A DNA stretch of 7,107 bases from an uncultured Erysipelotrichaceae bacterium (lineage in GTDB: Bacteria; Bacillota_I; Bacilli_A; RF39; UBA660): contig CADBLZ010000021.1 in the NCBI GenBank assembly GCA_902795675.1, positions 1-7,107 on the forward strand, in the 5' to 3' direction. The notes below the pieces were generated by a model that did not search any database, was not told where the DNA came from, and saw only the letters and a list, made by a program, of their open reading frames with translations. A program made the translations under genes and the position numbers. Shown here piece by piece: positions 1 through 6,956 of the stretch (within the stretch, counting starts at the first letter, position 1; every line of letters starts with the position of its first letter).

Positions 1-38
1 CCATCTCTTTTTGTCACTTTTAAATCATATAGATTCAT
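1..38 (-). CDS. 5' end of a gene, possibly glutathione peroxidase (partial)
   Basis: An ATG at 38-36 opens a frame that leaves the window after 12 codons plus GG, giving MNLYDLKVTKRD followed by Gly. An AGGAGG site at 49-44 sits 5 nt upstream, and an extended -10 promoter lies just before it, so the start is well supported although only a fragment is present. The pattern M-x-[IL]-Y-D-[FL]-x-V-x(3)-[DN]-G is how many bacterial glutathione peroxidases begin, ahead of a 'VSL..Y.GKVLLIVN' strand that is outside the window. That family reduces peroxides with a Cys/Sec-Gln-Trp centre, none of which is visible here. The gene start is solid. The family name is a resemblance judged on 13 residues and could be wrong. 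It lies beyond the terminator of the preceding operon and appears to be transcribed independently. Confidence 0.5.
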   Translation of the reverse strand, partial: MNLYDLKVTKRD

Positions 39-43
39 AAATT

Positions 44-64
44 CCTCCTGCCATAAGTATAGCA
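44..64 (-). promoter_or_regulatory. Extended -10 promoter and ribosome binding site for the left-edge gene
   Basis: On the minus strand TGCTATACT (64-56) matches the extended -10 form TGnTATAAT with one mismatch. No good -35 stands at 17 nt; a TTGAAA lies only 8 nt upstream and is too close to serve. A start about 7 nt downstream falls at the AGGAGG site (49-44), giving a leader of roughly 11 nt. The placement directly after a terminator fits a separate transcription unit. Confidence 0.45.
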
Positions 65-73
65 TATCCTTTC

Positions 74-109
74 AAAAAGAAAGAAAAAGAAGTATTCCTA
101 CTTCTTTTT
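74..109 (-). terminator. Rho-independent terminator of the giant-gene operon
   Basis: Positions 84-94 and 99-109 form a perfect 11-bp inverted repeat (AAAAAGAAGTA / TACTTCTTTTT) with a 4-nt loop. On the minus strand the second arm runs into a pyrimidine tract, TTTTTCTTTCTTTTT, ending near 74. The stem is mostly A-T with two G-C pairs, so it is weak by textbook standards but ordinary for such an AT-rich genome. The TAG stop of the 64-aa gene (100-98) spans the loop and second arm, so the last codons of that gene (the KKK tail) form the first arm. Confidence 0.6.
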
Positions 110-292
110 ACCACCATTACGATGTGATAAGTTAACTAATTCTTGGTAAGTCTTATCATCTATTTTTTCTTTAGCTTCTAAACTTTTAACTAGTCTTTTA
201 TATAGTTCTTTATCATCTTTACTATTACTATGATCTTGTAATACTTTTAAACTATTTAAAAGAGCTTCTAACTTTTCTTTTTCATTTGTCAT
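98..292 (-). CDS. Small charged helical protein coupled to the giant gene (unknown function)
   Basis: This encodes a 64-residue protein that I do not recognise. It is rich in Lys, Glu and Asp (about 15 basic against 12 acidic residues), with Leu/Val spaced as in amphipathic helices (LEALLNSLKVL near 8-18; ELYKRLVKSLEAK near 29-41; TYQELVNL near 48-55) and a basic GGKKK tail. It has no Cys, signal peptide or membrane segment. The start is secure: ATG overlaps the stop of the giant gene as ATGA, and a strong GGAGGT site lies 9 nt upstream inside the end of that gene. The arrangement implies coupled translation and a role tied to the large protein, for example chaperone, inhibitor/immunity factor or regulator. 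That role is inferred from position only. The gene ends within the operon terminator. Confidence 0.8.
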   Translation of the reverse strand: MTNEKEKLEALLNSLKVLQDHSNSKDDKELYKRLVKSLEAKEKIDDKTYQELVNLSHRNGGKKK

Positions 293-309
293 AGATTTAC
301 AACCTCCCC
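289..309 (-). promoter_or_regulatory. Translational coupling site: embedded ribosome binding site and ATGA overlap
   Basis: The last codons of the giant gene contain GGGGAGGTT on the minus strand (309-301), including GGAGGT at 307-302. It is followed after 9 nt by ATGA (292-289), where the ATG of the small gene overlaps the TGA of the giant gene. This site is a stronger match to the anti-Shine-Dalgarno sequence than the AGGTGA of the giant gene. That would favour several copies of the small protein per giant polypeptide. Confidence 0.8.
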
Positions 310-3300
310 TAACTCTAACTCTGGATTAATTGAATCAATATATTCAATTATCTTATTAGTTGCTTCATGTTTACGTTTACAAATAATATCTAGTATTTCT
401 TCTTTACGATTAGGATTTAATCCTTCAGCATACTTACTAAATAATTCTTTATATTCGTCATCATTAATTAACTTAACTGTTTCTATTGTGTCATATATAA
501 CATCTAGATTTAATGGTTGTTTACCTTCTCTATATCGATCAAATAAGATCTTATATATTGGTATTCTACTATTACCATTAGGTACATAACTAAAGCTTGG
601 ATCTAAGCTTTGATTATCATTAATAAATCTAAAACTTTGTTCTTTATCGACACCTCTTAAATTACCATTACTATCAATAATAAAATTACCAGCAAAAGCA
701 TCAAAGTTACATAACAAGAAATCTATTACATATTCTTTTAATAAAGCATCTGCATACTTTTCATCTAATACCATATCTGGATTATTCGTCCATTCTTCTA
801 ACATATTAGTTTTACTACTATCAGTATCTATTAATGCTTGTTTAGAGAAACGTACTGGACCACTACCAATAACATCAACATCAACTGCTGTATCACTACT
901 TAACATTCGTTGTAACTTACTAGCAGCTTTTTGTATTTCAGCTCTAAACGGTTGTGGTTTATACTCTTGTTTATCGACTGCTGGTTTAACTAAGTATATT
1001 TGGTCTCCTTCTTTATATTTATACATAATTCCAGATTCACCCATCTTAGCATTTTCAATACTTACTATTTTTTCATGAGTAACTGATTTAAAAATACATA
1101 TAGCTTGTTTTAATAAAGTTACTTTTCTTAACTCATTACTCATACGTTTATTATCACATTTAATACGATTAATAGTTACTTCTAACTTCGTTAGTATTTG
1201 TAATAAACTATCTGTTTCTAGTTCACCATTTTGATATTTCTTATTAACACTATCAATAATATAACTAATACTTTGTTCAACTTCATCAAGAGCATTCTCT
1301 GTAACCTTATTATTAGTGTTAAAGATAATATCATCTATAGCTTTAATAACACCATCAATGTTATTACTATTAAGATTTTCTATAATACTATTCTTAGCTT
1401 GTTCTCTATTATCATTAACTTGTTTATCATAAGCATTAATATCAAATCTAATAATAGGAATACCAAAGTATATAGCAGCTCTTTTTTGATCTTCTGTTGG
1501 TTCATTACCTGTGCAAGCAATTGCACATGGCATCATACCATCTCTAAATCCAGCAACTTCATTATAATCTCCGTGATGGAAATTAGAAGACATATTTAAA
1601 GCATTAATATCCGTAAATGAATTACTATTAGCAGTTGGTTCTATCTTATGACCACCATGTTCAACAAATAAATCTCGACCATACATAAATAACATAAATT
1701 GTGGTGGTAGATTATTAAATAGATATACAACACCACTATTACTATCACTATCTAAGAACCAGAAACCTTTATCTGAGAAACTAGAAGTAGAAAGTGTTGA
1801 TGCCCCATCTAATTTTGTCCATAGTGATGGATCATCTATTAACATTTGTTTAAAGCCACCCATTGATTGATCATAACTAAATATTCTATGTGCTAAGAAA
1901 TTAAATGATTCTGCATTCATATCAATAATAGTTACACCATCTTTTTCTGTTCTAGGACTTTTTAATTCTTCTATCTTAGTTAAGTTTAAATTATATTCTA
2001 AATTATAAAGATTTCTTATCTTACTAATAATAGCATCATAATCATCACAGAAATCTAATACATCACCAGATGCCCCAATAAACTTATCTAATAACTCTTT
2101 TAATTCATCTTGATCATTTATTTCTATTATTTGTCTAACTAATAAGATGATTGTTATTTCTTTATTATTAAAGAATACTTCATCCCATTTCTTTTCACCT
2201 TCAGCTTGTCCTAACTTACTTATTAATTCATTCTTAATATAGTTATATTTAATAAAGTTATCTAAATCATAACTATTAAAGTTCTTAGTTAAATCAATAA
2301 TTGAATTAAATCCAAACATATGAGCTAATAAGTCTTTAATAGTATAAGTATTATTACCATTTCTAATACCATCTACTTTATCTTTAACTATTTGTTCATA
2401 TCTCTTTAATTCATCTATATTACTAATAGCATAGTAATTGCTATTAGTAATAATCTTCTTAAGATTATCAAAATCACTCTTGTCTAATCTATCTTGATTA
2501 TTAACTAAATCTTTAGCTAAATCTTCATAACTACTTATATGTCTAAAGATATAATGAATAAACTTATTATCATCAGCATATATCTTACTATCTCTTATTA
2601 AAGCATAATAACTAGTAACAAATTCACTATCTCCATTTTCAATTAAACGAATAATTTCACTTGCTGCCCCAGTATTATATTGCATTAAATCTAAATTATC
2701 TTTAAGACCTAACAAAGGATAGATATATTGACATAACTTATAACTAAATACTGGATTCTTATCTAATAGATTAATCTTACCAGAGGACACAAGTATATCA
2801 TGTCCATTCTTTAATACATTCTTATACTCTTCTTTAACATTTAAAGTTTCAATAATATCATAGTACTCAATTACTTGTTTAAATAAATTGTTATCTATAG
2901 CTATATCACTAACAAGATTATTTAATAAGTTTTTAAATTGTTCACTAGATCTTACTTCTAGTGTCATATTAGTATTTAACTTATTAAAGATACTTAAACC
3001 ATTATTATTAATATCTAGTTTATCTTTTAACAATAAACTAGCTAATACTTCACTTGGTACAAGTGAACAATCATAGTTACTATTATTTAAATAAGATAAA
3101 CAAATATCTTCATCATATTTAAATTCGCTATCTATACTTAAGTATTTGAAAGCATTTCCGTTTTCATAACTTAAGAACTTAAGTATTGCTTCTTTATTAT
3201 CTAAGAATTTAACATGATACTTATATATAAATGGATATTCTTCTATATTAGTTCTAAAGAAATTATCAATAACTTCATTATTATAATCAATATAAGTAGC

Positions 3301-6300
3301 ATTATTTTCACTTACTATTAATGCTTGTTTAATGATATCAATATCATTTTTATATTCATCATTAGATATATATCTATATACATCTAAATTATTATTTAAG
3401 CATTCTAGTATAAACTCTTTACTATCTAATATAGATGGAATAACAGTATAGATATTATTATCATATTCAAATATCTTCTTAGATCTATTAATAATATCTT
3501 CACTATTAATATCTACATGTGCATATAATCTATATGGATCACATTCAAAATATTTATTAGCAATAGTACTAATAGTTTCACTATTAATACCATTTATTCT
3601 AAATATTGCATTTATTAAATCAGCTTTATTATTACTACTATCTATTAAATTACTTAAATAGCTAATATCATTTATCTTATCAGGATTTTGTTCTAGATTA
3701 TAAACTACATTAAATGATTCTTTATCTTTAATAGATGAATACTTATTATAATCAACACCTAGATCAGCTAAGATATCATGTTCTATACCTTCACCCTTTT
3801 GGTTACGTAATAAAACTTGATACATAAATTCTATCTTATCTTGGTTTATATAATATTCAAAGTATTTACCAAATAATTCTTTATAATCATTTTTATCTAT
3901 TAATCTAAAATCATAACTGAAAGCAATATCTAGTAAACCTTCTAAACCTAAACCATAAACTAAACTATCATCTATTTCTTTATGTTTTAAGAAAGCAGAG
4001 TGAATAACTCGCTTACTAGATTTACTATTAACTTCATATCCGTTATCAAATGCTTGATATATTAAGTTAAATGATACTTTATTAATATCATCTATGATAT
4101 AAGGATTACTCTCAATAATAGAACTAATAATACTTTCATCAATAAATCTATCAGGTATATATTTAATTAATTCATTATTAATTAATAATAAAGAAACAAG
4201 ATCTTCTTTAGGTGTATCTTTATCAATAAAACTAGCAACTACTTCTGGGTTAGTTTTATTGATTATTGATAATAATTCAATATTATAACTAACTTTATCT
4301 TTTATGAATTTAGTCATTTCAGGACATTTAATAATATATTCAACTAACTTGTTACTATCATTTATTATATCTTCAAAGAAGATAAATAAACGAGGATGAC
4401 TAGGTAGTAAACTTCTTAAACGTTCTTTTTCTTCATTAGTAAATGTTATCTTTTTAAGATATAACATATACTTATCATTTTTTTTATCTTCATTAGGCCA
4501 TACTTCACCTAATAAGATAGCTCTTTTTAAGACATCCATATCAATTGAATTACTATAGTACTTAATATATTCACCATAACCTAATTCAACTTTATATCTT
4601 ATTATTTGTGCTTTTATCTTACTTTGTAACTTATAAGATTCTAAAGCTTCTTTAATCTTATCTTCTGGAATATTATTAATCATTTCTTTAGTTAATAGTT
4701 TACTATTAAGTAATTCAACGATTGGTATATATTTAATCATTTCATCTAGATTACCATTAAATACTTTAAGTATTTCTTGGCTATTAATATAATCAAAGTT
4801 TAAACCTTTTAACTTCTCTGGATTAGTTCTTATCTTTAATAACTTAAGTACAACTGGTGAAGAGTTTTTACCACTATTCTTAATATAATCGATTATTTTA
4901 TCTTCTGTATCATGATTAACATATTCTGCCAATAAATAATCAGGTACTTGTTTTAGTTTTAATAAGTCATCTATACTAATACCTAATTCTTTAATACGAT
5001 CTACTTGGTTAATATAATTAACTAATTCTAAGATATCTAATCTACCATTCTTAACATAGTAGTAAACCATATCTTCCATAGTTGAACCATAAGATAGTTT
5101 ATTAAAGAACTCTTGTGGAGGTAGTTCACCATTAGTTTGTTTGTAATACTCTTCCGCAAGTTCCATACTCTTTCCACGACCATCATTAGAAACATAGTTA
5201 ATGATATCTTTATGCCCTTGTTTTAAATAAATAAGAGCTGTATTAATAGAAAGACTTATGTATGAGTGTTCATTTATTATTTCCATCATTTCTTCATAAG
5301 GCATGCCGTTAAGGGCTGCTTTATCAAGTAATGCTTCACTTGGTTTTTCTTTTGCTGCTTTATTAATATCTACGTATTCTGCATACTTTTCTTGCATAAT
5401 ACGCATGTTTTGTACTTCTATAGGTAAACCTCTAAATTGTTCTTCTGTTAGATCTAGTAAACCTAACTCTTTTAATTCAAAGTCATATGTTAACTCTTGG
5501 TTATTAATGACATCTAGATGTCCTTCTTTATATAGTCTAGATATAATATCAAAATCAATTTTTCTATCAGGATGTTTACTTCTAAAAGATACATAATCTT
5601 CATAAGTAATACTATCTAGATATTCATCTACATTAGTAGAATATTTATCTAGTAAGAAGATAGCATCTTTATTACCTCTTCTAATAAACTCTAAATAGAA
5701 GTCATTACTATTACTAAAACCATAACAATCTTCTACTTGTAAACCCATATCTATTAATCTACTAATAATATCTTTATTAACATAATCATAAAGAGCTTTA
5801 GGTTTTTCATTATTTAATAAAGCTTTAATAAAATCTATACTTTGAGAAGTACCTTCTATTTTATCTTCTTTTATTAAGTCACATACTAAATCGAAAGATT
5901 TAGTATCACTTAATATAGAATTAATTCTACTTACTCTACTATAGTTATCATGTTCTATTAAGTATTTATTAACATAATAACTTTGACATAAACTATCATT
6001 TTGAAGTATTAAATCAATAGATATATTATGTTCTTTAATATAGTTATATACTTCTTCATCAATAGCTTCAGGTGTAGTATGAAATAATGCTTCTTCTTTA
6101 CCTTCTTCTAATAACTTATGTAATAGTGCTGGACTCTTCTTATAAGAGAAATCGTAATTAATATAATCATCTAAACTAAAGTATGATATATCTTTCATCA
6201 TATTATCATTAATATTACTAATAAATATTAATGATAATGGTCCATTATTATTAATAAACTTTTGAGCATCACTATCAGTAAATTCTATAGATATATCATC

Positions 6301-6915
6301 TAAATGAGTTTCTAAGTATATTATTAGTTTTTCTATATCTAGTTTTTTATCTATTAAATATGGAAAGAATTCTATTAACCATCTTTTATCATATAAATGA
6401 GCTACTTTATCTATATATTCTACATGTCCTTCTGCTACTAAATCAGCAATTATATATTTGTTAGAAGATTTACTTAATACTAAATCTCTTAATGATGGAT
6501 TAGCTTTATAAATCTTATAAAGCAATTCATCATTATGAATATGAAACTTAGATAATATATCTTCCGTACTAATTCCTTTATTTAATAAAAGATTATATTC
6601 ATTTTCATCGTATATATAATTAGCATTAGATTTACCATCTAATACATATTGATCAATAAATGATATATATTCATCTGGCATTATTAATTTAAATGCATCA
6701 GCTAAATCACTATTAGCTATATATTCATAAAAAGTTTCATCATATAAGTATGGTTTTAAAGAAGGTAAGAATCTATCTATAATAATATCTTTAATTTTAA
6801 CTATATCTAATTCAGTAGGATTTTCAGGTAGTAATCCCTCTACTATAAGACCTTCTAAAGAGTCTTCAAGACCAGTATTAAAAAAATCATAGAATTGTCT
6901 TAAAGCCTCTTCCAT
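289..6915 (-). CDS. Giant multidomain solenoid protein with a C-terminal kinase-like domain (putative effector/toxin)
   Basis: This is a single intact frame of 2208 codons, and I know no named gene of this architecture. The start is chosen at 6915 because AGGTGA lies 4 nt upstream, with an extended -10 promoter behind it. Residues 1 to about 1650 are almost wholly predicted-helical, Leu/Ile/Asn/Asp/Lys-rich and repetitive. Two-part 'GIS-x-ED ... EGH-x-D-x-I' repeats occur in 114-678, and DUF4116-like short repeats near 855-950 and 1164-1290. A segment near 1528-1640 begins DLLAHMFGF. A compact domain at about 1665-1830 carries H1676, STLSTS (1706-1711), YNEV (1784-1787) and FGIPII (1817-1822). 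A helical linker leads to a HipA/PI-kinase-like domain at about 1950-2150, with K1977, E1993, D2072, N2077 and D2090. There is no signal peptide or membrane helix (N-terminus MEEALRQFYDFF). The plan of a long binding scaffold plus C-terminal catalytic modules resembles effectors or polymorphic toxins. Enzymatic activity and target are inference. Confidence 0.9.
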   Translation of the reverse strand: MEEALRQFYDFFNTGLEDSLEGLIVEGLLPENPTELDIVKIKDIIIDRFLPSLKPYLYDETFYEYIANSDLADAFKLIMPDEYISFIDQYVLDGKSNANYIYDENEYNLLLNKGISTEDILSKFHIHNDELLYKIYKANPSLRDLVLSKSSNKYIIADLVAEGHVEYIDKVAHLYDKRWLIEFFPYLIDKKLDIEKLIIYLETHLDDISIEFTDSDAQKFINNNGPLSLIFISNINDNMMKDISYFSLDDYINYDFSYKKSPALLHKLLEEGKEEALFHTTPEAIDEEVYNYIKEHNISIDLILQNDSLCQSYYVNKYLIEHDNYSRVSRINSILSDTKSFDLVCDLIKEDKIEGTSQSIDFIKALLNNEKPKALYDYVNKDIISRLIDMGLQVEDCYGFSNSNDFYLEFIRRGNKDAIFLLDKYSTNVDEYLDSITYEDYVSFRSKHPDRKIDFDIISRLYKEGHLDVINNQELTYDFELKELGLLDLTEEQFRGLPIEVQNMRIMQEKYAEYVDINKAAKEKPSEALLDKAALNGMPYEEMMEIINEHSYISLSINTALIYLKQGHKDIINYVSNDGRGKSMELAEEYYKQTNGELPPQEFFNKLSYGSTMEDMVYYYVKNGRLDILELVNYINQVDRIKELGISIDDLLKLKQVPDYLLAEYVNHDTEDKIIDYIKNSGKNSSPVVLKLLKIRTNPEKLKGLNFDYINSQEILKVFNGNLDEMIKYIPIVELLNSKLLTKEMINNIPEDKIKEALESYKLQSKIKAQIIRYKVELGYGEYIKYYSNSIDMDVLKRAILLGEVWPNEDKKNDKYMLYLKKITFTNEEKERLRSLLPSHPRLFIFFEDIINDSNKLVEYIIKCPEMTKFIKDKVSYNIELLSIINKTNPEVVASFIDKDTPKEDLVSLLLINNELIKYIPDRFIDESIISSIIESNPYIIDDINKVSFNLIYQAFDNGYEVNSKSSKRVIHSAFLKHKEIDDSLVYGLGLEGLLDIAFSYDFRLIDKNDYKELFGKYFEYYINQDKIEFMYQVLLRNQKGEGIEHDILADLGVDYNKYSSIKDKESFNVVYNLEQNPDKINDISYLSNLIDSSNNKADLINAIFRINGINSETISTIANKYFECDPYRLYAHVDINSEDIINRSKKIFEYDNNIYTVIPSILDSKEFILECLNNNLDVYRYISNDEYKNDIDIIKQALIVSENNATYIDYNNEVIDNFFRTNIEEYPFIYKYHVKFLDNKEAILKFLSYENGNAFKYLSIDSEFKYDEDICLSYLNNSNYDCSLVPSEVLASLLLKDKLDINNNGLSIFNKLNTNMTLEVRSSEQFKNLLNNLVSDIAIDNNLFKQVIEYYDIIETLNVKEEYKNVLKNGHDILVSSGKINLLDKNPVFSYKLCQYIYPLLGLKDNLDLMQYNTGAASEIIRLIENGDSEFVTSYYALIRDSKIYADDNKFIHYIFRHISSYEDLAKDLVNNQDRLDKSDFDNLKKIITNSNYYAISNIDELKRYEQIVKDKVDGIRNGNNTYTIKDLLAHMFGFNSIIDLTKNFNSYDLDNFIKYNYIKNELISKLGQAEGEKKWDEVFFNNKEITIILLVRQIIEINDQDELKELLDKFIGASGDVLDFCDDYDAIISKIRNLYNLEYNLNLTKIEELKSPRTEKDGVTIIDMNAESFNFLAHRIFSYDQSMGGFKQMLIDDPSLWTKLDGASTLSTSSFSDKGFWFLDSDSNSGVVYLFNNLPPQFMLFMYGRDLFVEHGGHKIEPTANSNSFTDINALNMSSNFHHGDYNEVAGFRDGMMPCAIACTGNEPTEDQKRAAIYFGIPIIRFDINAYDKQVNDNREQAKNSIIENLNSNNIDGVIKAIDDIIFNTNNKVTENALDEVEQSISYIIDSVNKKYQNGELETDSLLQILTKLEVTINRIKCDNKRMSNELRKVTLLKQAICIFKSVTHEKIVSIENAKMGESGIMYKYKEGDQIYLVKPAVDKQEYKPQPFRAEIQKAASKLQRMLSSDTAVDVDVIGSGPVRFSKQALIDTDSSKTNMLEEWTNNPDMVLDEKYADALLKEYVIDFLLCNFDAFAGNFIIDSNGNLRGVDKEQSFRFINDNQSLDPSFSYVPNGNSRIPIYKILFDRYREGKQPLNLDVIYDTIETVKLINDDEYKELFSKYAEGLNPNRKEEILDIICKRKHEATNKIIEYIDSINPELELGEVVNL
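466..1068 (-). other. Encoded HipA/PI4K-like kinase-fold domain (residues ~1950-2150)
   Basis: The order of motifs is that of an ATP-binding kinase-like fold. It starts with a short glycine loop, MGESG (1958-1962), then a strand with a candidate ATP-binding lysine, YLVKP (K1977). A helix with a candidate salt-bridge glutamate follows, RAEI (E1993). The catalytic-loop-like N-F-D-A-F-A-G-N (N2070, D2072, N2077) comes next, and finally VDKEQSF with D2090 as the metal ligand. HipA and PI3/PI4-kinases share N/G-x-D-x4-N spacing, usually with a His two residues after the Asp; here that position is F2074. The region after it (PIYKILFDRYREG, then helices) looks like a C-lobe. Protein kinase, lipid kinase or other nucleotidyl/phospho-transfer activity cannot be separated by eye. 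Because all canonical charged residues are present, I favour an active enzyme. Confidence 0.6.
1426..1923 (-). other. Encoded compact domain with STLSTS/YNEV/FGIPII motifs (residues ~1665-1830)
   Basis: The composition changes here from Asn/Lys-rich helix to a mixed strand region rich in Gly, Phe, Trp, Ser and Thr, including two of the protein's six tryptophans (W1699, W1719). Notable in order are NFLAHRI (H1676), LWTKLDGASTLSTS (1698-1711), a hydrophobic strand LPPQFMLFMYGRDL, FHHGDYNEV with E1786, and FGIPIIRFD (1817-1825) at the end. I recall the 'NE-[IV]-V ... FGIPI' combination from other large uncharacterised proteins of gut Firmicutes, but know no name for the domain. An H/R ... STS ... 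E series is also the general order of residues in ADP-ribosyltransferase folds. That reading is weak, and an unnamed domain is equally likely. Confidence 0.45.
3046..3426 (-). repeat. Encoded DUF4116-like short helical repeats (residues ~1164-1290)
   Basis: Consecutive units begin at D1164 (DSKEFILECL), D1191 (DIDIIKQAL), N1213 (NEVIDNFF), D1239 (DNKEAILKFL) and D1268 (DEDICLSYL), a period of 22-29 residues. Each has the form D-x-[ED]-x-[IV]-[IL]-x(3)-[LF], then a few residues, then [IY]-x-[YF]-[IL] before the next Asp. This matches what I know of the DUF4116 repeat ('D-x-E-[VI]-[VL]-x-x-A-V ... N/G ... L-x-[YF]-[AI]-S ... L-x-x-D'). The units are degenerate and the DNA itself is not tandemly repeated. 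A looser run with the same feel occurs near residues 855-950 (EDLVSLLL, IKYIPDRFI, DESIISSII). Confidence 0.45.
4882..6576 (-). repeat. Encoded degenerate two-part helical repeat (residues ~114-678)
   Basis: A first element [x]-G-[IL]-S-[IT]-[ED]-D-[ILM] is followed 20-45 residues later by a second element [YL]-[LIV]-x-[EKR]-G-[HNRK]-x-[ED]-x-I. Copies of the pair: GISTEDIL 114 with EGHVEYI 162; NISIDLIL 297 with YLIEHDNYSRV 318; GLQVEDCY 391 with RGNKDAI 413; ITYEDYV 436 with EGHLDVI 464; GMPYEEMM 537 with QGHKDII 566; STMEDMV 611 with NGRLDIL 623; GISIDDLL 645 with YVNHDTEDKII 665. An unpaired EGKEEAL sits at 271. The Gly residues of the second element lie at 163, 272, 414, 465, 567 and 624, many near multiples of about 51-57. 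I know no named family for it; the GH-x-[DE]-[IV] turn is faintly ankyrin-like. Confidence 0.5.
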
Positions 6916-6919
6916 ACTC

Positions 6920-6946
6920 TCACCTATTCTATATTAAATTATATCA
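6920..6946 (-). promoter_or_regulatory. Extended -10 promoter and ribosome binding site of the giant gene
   Basis: TGATATAAT on the minus strand (6946-6938) is a perfect extended -10 element. The region 17 nt upstream is plain A/T with no convincing -35, as is usual for this promoter type. Transcription would begin near 6931, giving a leader of only about 16 nt that contains AGGTGA (6925-6920), 4 nt before the ATG. No operator, riboswitch or long leader fits in this space. Confidence 0.6.
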
Positions 6947-6956
6947 TAATATAAGT

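Noticed and set aside
56..76. TTGAAA as a -35 box for the left-edge promoter.
   Set aside because: Its spacing to TATACT is only 8 nt, far too short; the extended -10 TGC preceding TATACT explains the promoter better.
1231..1599. Plus-strand open frame of 122 codons, Ile/Asn/Thr/Ser-rich.
   Set aside because: It is the antisense of the giant gene; composition is that of complemented Asn/Asp/Leu codons, and it has no credible ribosome binding site or recognisable domain.
2888..3076. Plus-strand open frame of 62 codons.
   Set aside because: Antisense shadow of the giant gene with Leu/Ser-biased composition and no start signal.
5303..5596. Plus-strand open frame of 97 codons with apparent hydrophobic, Ser-rich stretches.
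   Set aside because: Antisense shadow; the hydrophobic look arises from complementing Glu/Asp/Lys codons of the giant gene, and no ribosome binding site is present.
4882..6576. Ankyrin or HEAT repeats as the name for the N-terminal repeats.
   Set aside because: The EG-H-x-[DE]-x-[IV] turn recalls ankyrin, but there is no 33-residue period, no TPLH motif, and the GIS-x-ED element has no ankyrin counterpart.
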